This document shows positions 6,916-7,507 of a stretch of DNA of 7,507 nt, piece by piece. The position numbers and the translations under genes are program-made. Position 1 is the stretch's first letter. Each line of letters opens with the position of its first letter. Under the pieces are notes generated by a model. It made no database searches and had not been told where the DNA came from. It saw nothing but the letters and a program-made list of their open reading frames with translations. This DNA is from a bacterium (GTDB lineage Bacteria; JAMOTN01), in assembly GCA_027062325.1 (NCBI GenBank), contig JAMOTN010000036.1:1-7507 (forward strand), read 5' to 3'.

Positions 6916-6980
6916 CACTAACAAGCAGTATTGGAAAAGTGCTATAAACAGGAGGCGAGGAAGTAAAAATCCTGTCATAG

Positions 6981-7170
6981 TCGTTCGGGTGTTAGGGAAG
7001 CCGGTGCAAAACCGGCGCTGCCCGCGCAGCTGTAACCGGGGAGCCGAGCTCCATTGGCTTGCTCCTCATGGGGTGTCAAGCCGGTCACTGGGATGGATTC
7101 GTGCAAGCGGCCATCCTGGGAAGGCAGGAGGTCGGTGATGATCCGGGAGCCAGAAGACCTGCCCGAACGC
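6981..7170 (+). promoter_or_regulatory. Cobalamin (vitamin B12) riboswitch aptamer
   Basis: The element folds around a closing stem CGTTCGGG (6982-6989) with CCCGAACG (7162-7169), 8 perfect pairs. Inside, in order, are GGGAA (6995-6999); a six-pair hairpin GCCGGT/ACCGGC with a GCAAA loop (7000-7016); the conserved core GCGCAGCTGTAACC (7024-7037); a GATGG/CCATC arm (7092-7096 with 7111-7115) joined to TGGGAAGGC (7117-7125); GATGATCCGGG (7137-7147); and the B12 box AGCCAGAAGACCTGCC (7148-7163). This is the full set of landmarks of the cobalamin riboswitch family, which binds adenosyl- or other cobalamins and usually lowers expression of the downstream gene when ligand is present. The element is about 64% GC by hand count, in contrast to its AT-rich surroundings, as expected for a structured RNA in a thermophile. 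Confidence 0.96.
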
Positions 7171-7198
7171 GAAAACGCGCGAGGCGGAGGTGTCACTT
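7168..7198 (+). promoter_or_regulatory. Riboswitch expression platform: short hairpin and strong Shine-Dalgarno
   Basis: CGCG-AAAA-CGCG (7168-7179) forms a tight hairpin directly after the aptamer and competes for the last closing-stem bases (7168-7169). GGAGGT (7186-7191) follows and ends 7 nt before the ATG at 7199. There is no terminator-like stem with a T-run, so control is most likely of translation initiation. ACCT-g-CC in the B12 box (7157-7163) can pair with GGAGGT, leaving one bulged G, which offers a possible ribosome-site sequestering structure. Confidence 0.6.
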
Positions 7199-7507
7199 AT
7201 GAAATTGCACGAGTGGCAAGGAAGGAAGCTTTTTCAAAAATTTGGAATACCTGTTTCTAACTTTTTTGTTGTTAGTTCTGCTGATGAAGCCTACAAAGCC
7301 GCCAAACAACTCAAAGCAAGCGATAAATTCCCAGTTGTTGTAAAAGTTCAGGTGCATGCTGGCGGTCGTGGAAAAGCAGGTGGAGTAAAACTTGTTAAAA
7401 GTCCTGATGAAGCTTATGAGGTAGCTAAAAACCTTTTGTCTTCCCCATTCAAAACTTCTCAAACTCCTATCCCCTTACCAGTTAACAAACTGATTGTTGC
7501 AGAAGCT
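7199..7507 (+). CDS. sucC: Succinyl-CoA synthetase (ADP-forming) beta subunit, N-terminal part (3' cut by window)
   Basis: Frame 2 is open from ATG 7199 to the window end, giving 103 residues of a protein normally near 390-400. It begins MKLHEWQGRKLFQKFGIPV, the classic SucC start of an ATP-grasp domain, and continues with VVKVQVHAGGRGKAGGVKL (47-65). That segment contains the nucleotide-binding Lys49 and the glycine-rich loop 55-62. VNKLIVAEA at the end matches the next conserved strand. The enzyme joins succinate and CoA at the cost of ATP, or the reverse, in the oxidative or reductive TCA cycle; a sucD alpha-subunit gene is expected next. Related paralogues (malate-CoA ligase beta, citryl-CoA synthetase large subunit) share this N-terminus and cannot be excluded from the fragment. 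The start is fixed by GGAGGT at 7186-7191. Expression is expected to respond to cobalamin through the riboswitch immediately upstream. Confidence 0.9.
   Translation, partial: MKLHEWQGRKLFQKFGIPVSNFFVVSSADEAYKAAKQLKASDKFPVVVKVQVHAGGRGKAGGVKLVKSPDEAYEVAKNLLSSPFKTSQTPIPLPVNKLIVAEA

Noticed and set aside
6948-6980. Leader peptide gene after GGAGG at 6951
   Set aside because: No ATG, GTG or TTG occurs at a workable distance downstream, so the motif does not start a small frame.
6887-7260. Short open frames on both strands over the GC-rich region
   Set aside because: The sequence is fully explained as a cobalamin riboswitch. The openness and Arg/Gly/Pro richness come from its GC content, and one frame runs into the sucC start out of phase.
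7193-7462. Minus-strand open frame opposite sucC
   Set aside because: The + strand has an unmistakable SucC N-terminus with a strong ribosome site; the opposite frame has no family features.
1-7507. CRISPR array, transposon ends, tRNA or rRNA genes
   Set aside because: No spaced direct repeats, terminal inverted repeats with a transposase, or cloverleaf/rRNA signatures were seen on reading both strands.

Overview
The window reads as an AT-rich bacterial chromosome segment with all genes on the + strand. One RNA element is far richer in GC than the genes around it (about 64% by hand count over 6981-7170). That contrast, together with Lys/Glu-rich proteins, fits a thermophile, where structured RNAs are GC-rich. 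A sulfur-metabolising, Aquificota/Desulfurobacteriaceae-like or similar thermophile is a guess from style only; no phylogenetic marker is present.

Region 1 (1-5072) is a compact operon for a tripartite RND efflux system. It holds the 3' end of a TolC-family outer-membrane channel (1-276), a periplasmic adaptor/membrane-fusion protein (242-1318), an RND inner-membrane pump (1354-4413, TTG start preferred) and a TetR-family repressor (4410-5072). The genes overlap or nearly touch: 35-bp overlap, 35-bp gap, then an ATGA overlap. They are therefore very probably co-transcribed, and the repressor is made from the same message as the pump it presumably controls. The operon promoter lies outside the window.

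Region 2 (5073-5363) is a 291-bp spacer with possible degraded coding traces and a weak promoter candidate.

Region 3 (5364-6710) encodes the most unusual protein. It has one N-terminal membrane helix and a long coiled coil containing the conserved chemoreceptor (MCP) signalling tip. At the extreme C-terminus it carries a degenerate rhodanese-like domain that keeps a cysteine in the active-site-loop position. It has no periplasmic sensor domain, so it is a candidate cytoplasm-facing receptor for a sulfur, persulfide or redox signal.

Region 4 (6711-7507) holds a good sigma-70-type promoter (6887-6915), a complete cobalamin (B12) riboswitch (6981-7170), a short hairpin, a strong ribosome binding site, and the first 103 codons of a succinyl-CoA synthetase beta-subunit-like gene. 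A B12 riboswitch in front of sucC is not a textbook pairing. It suggests B12 control of succinyl-CoA (or a related acyl-CoA) metabolism, or of an operon that starts with this gene.
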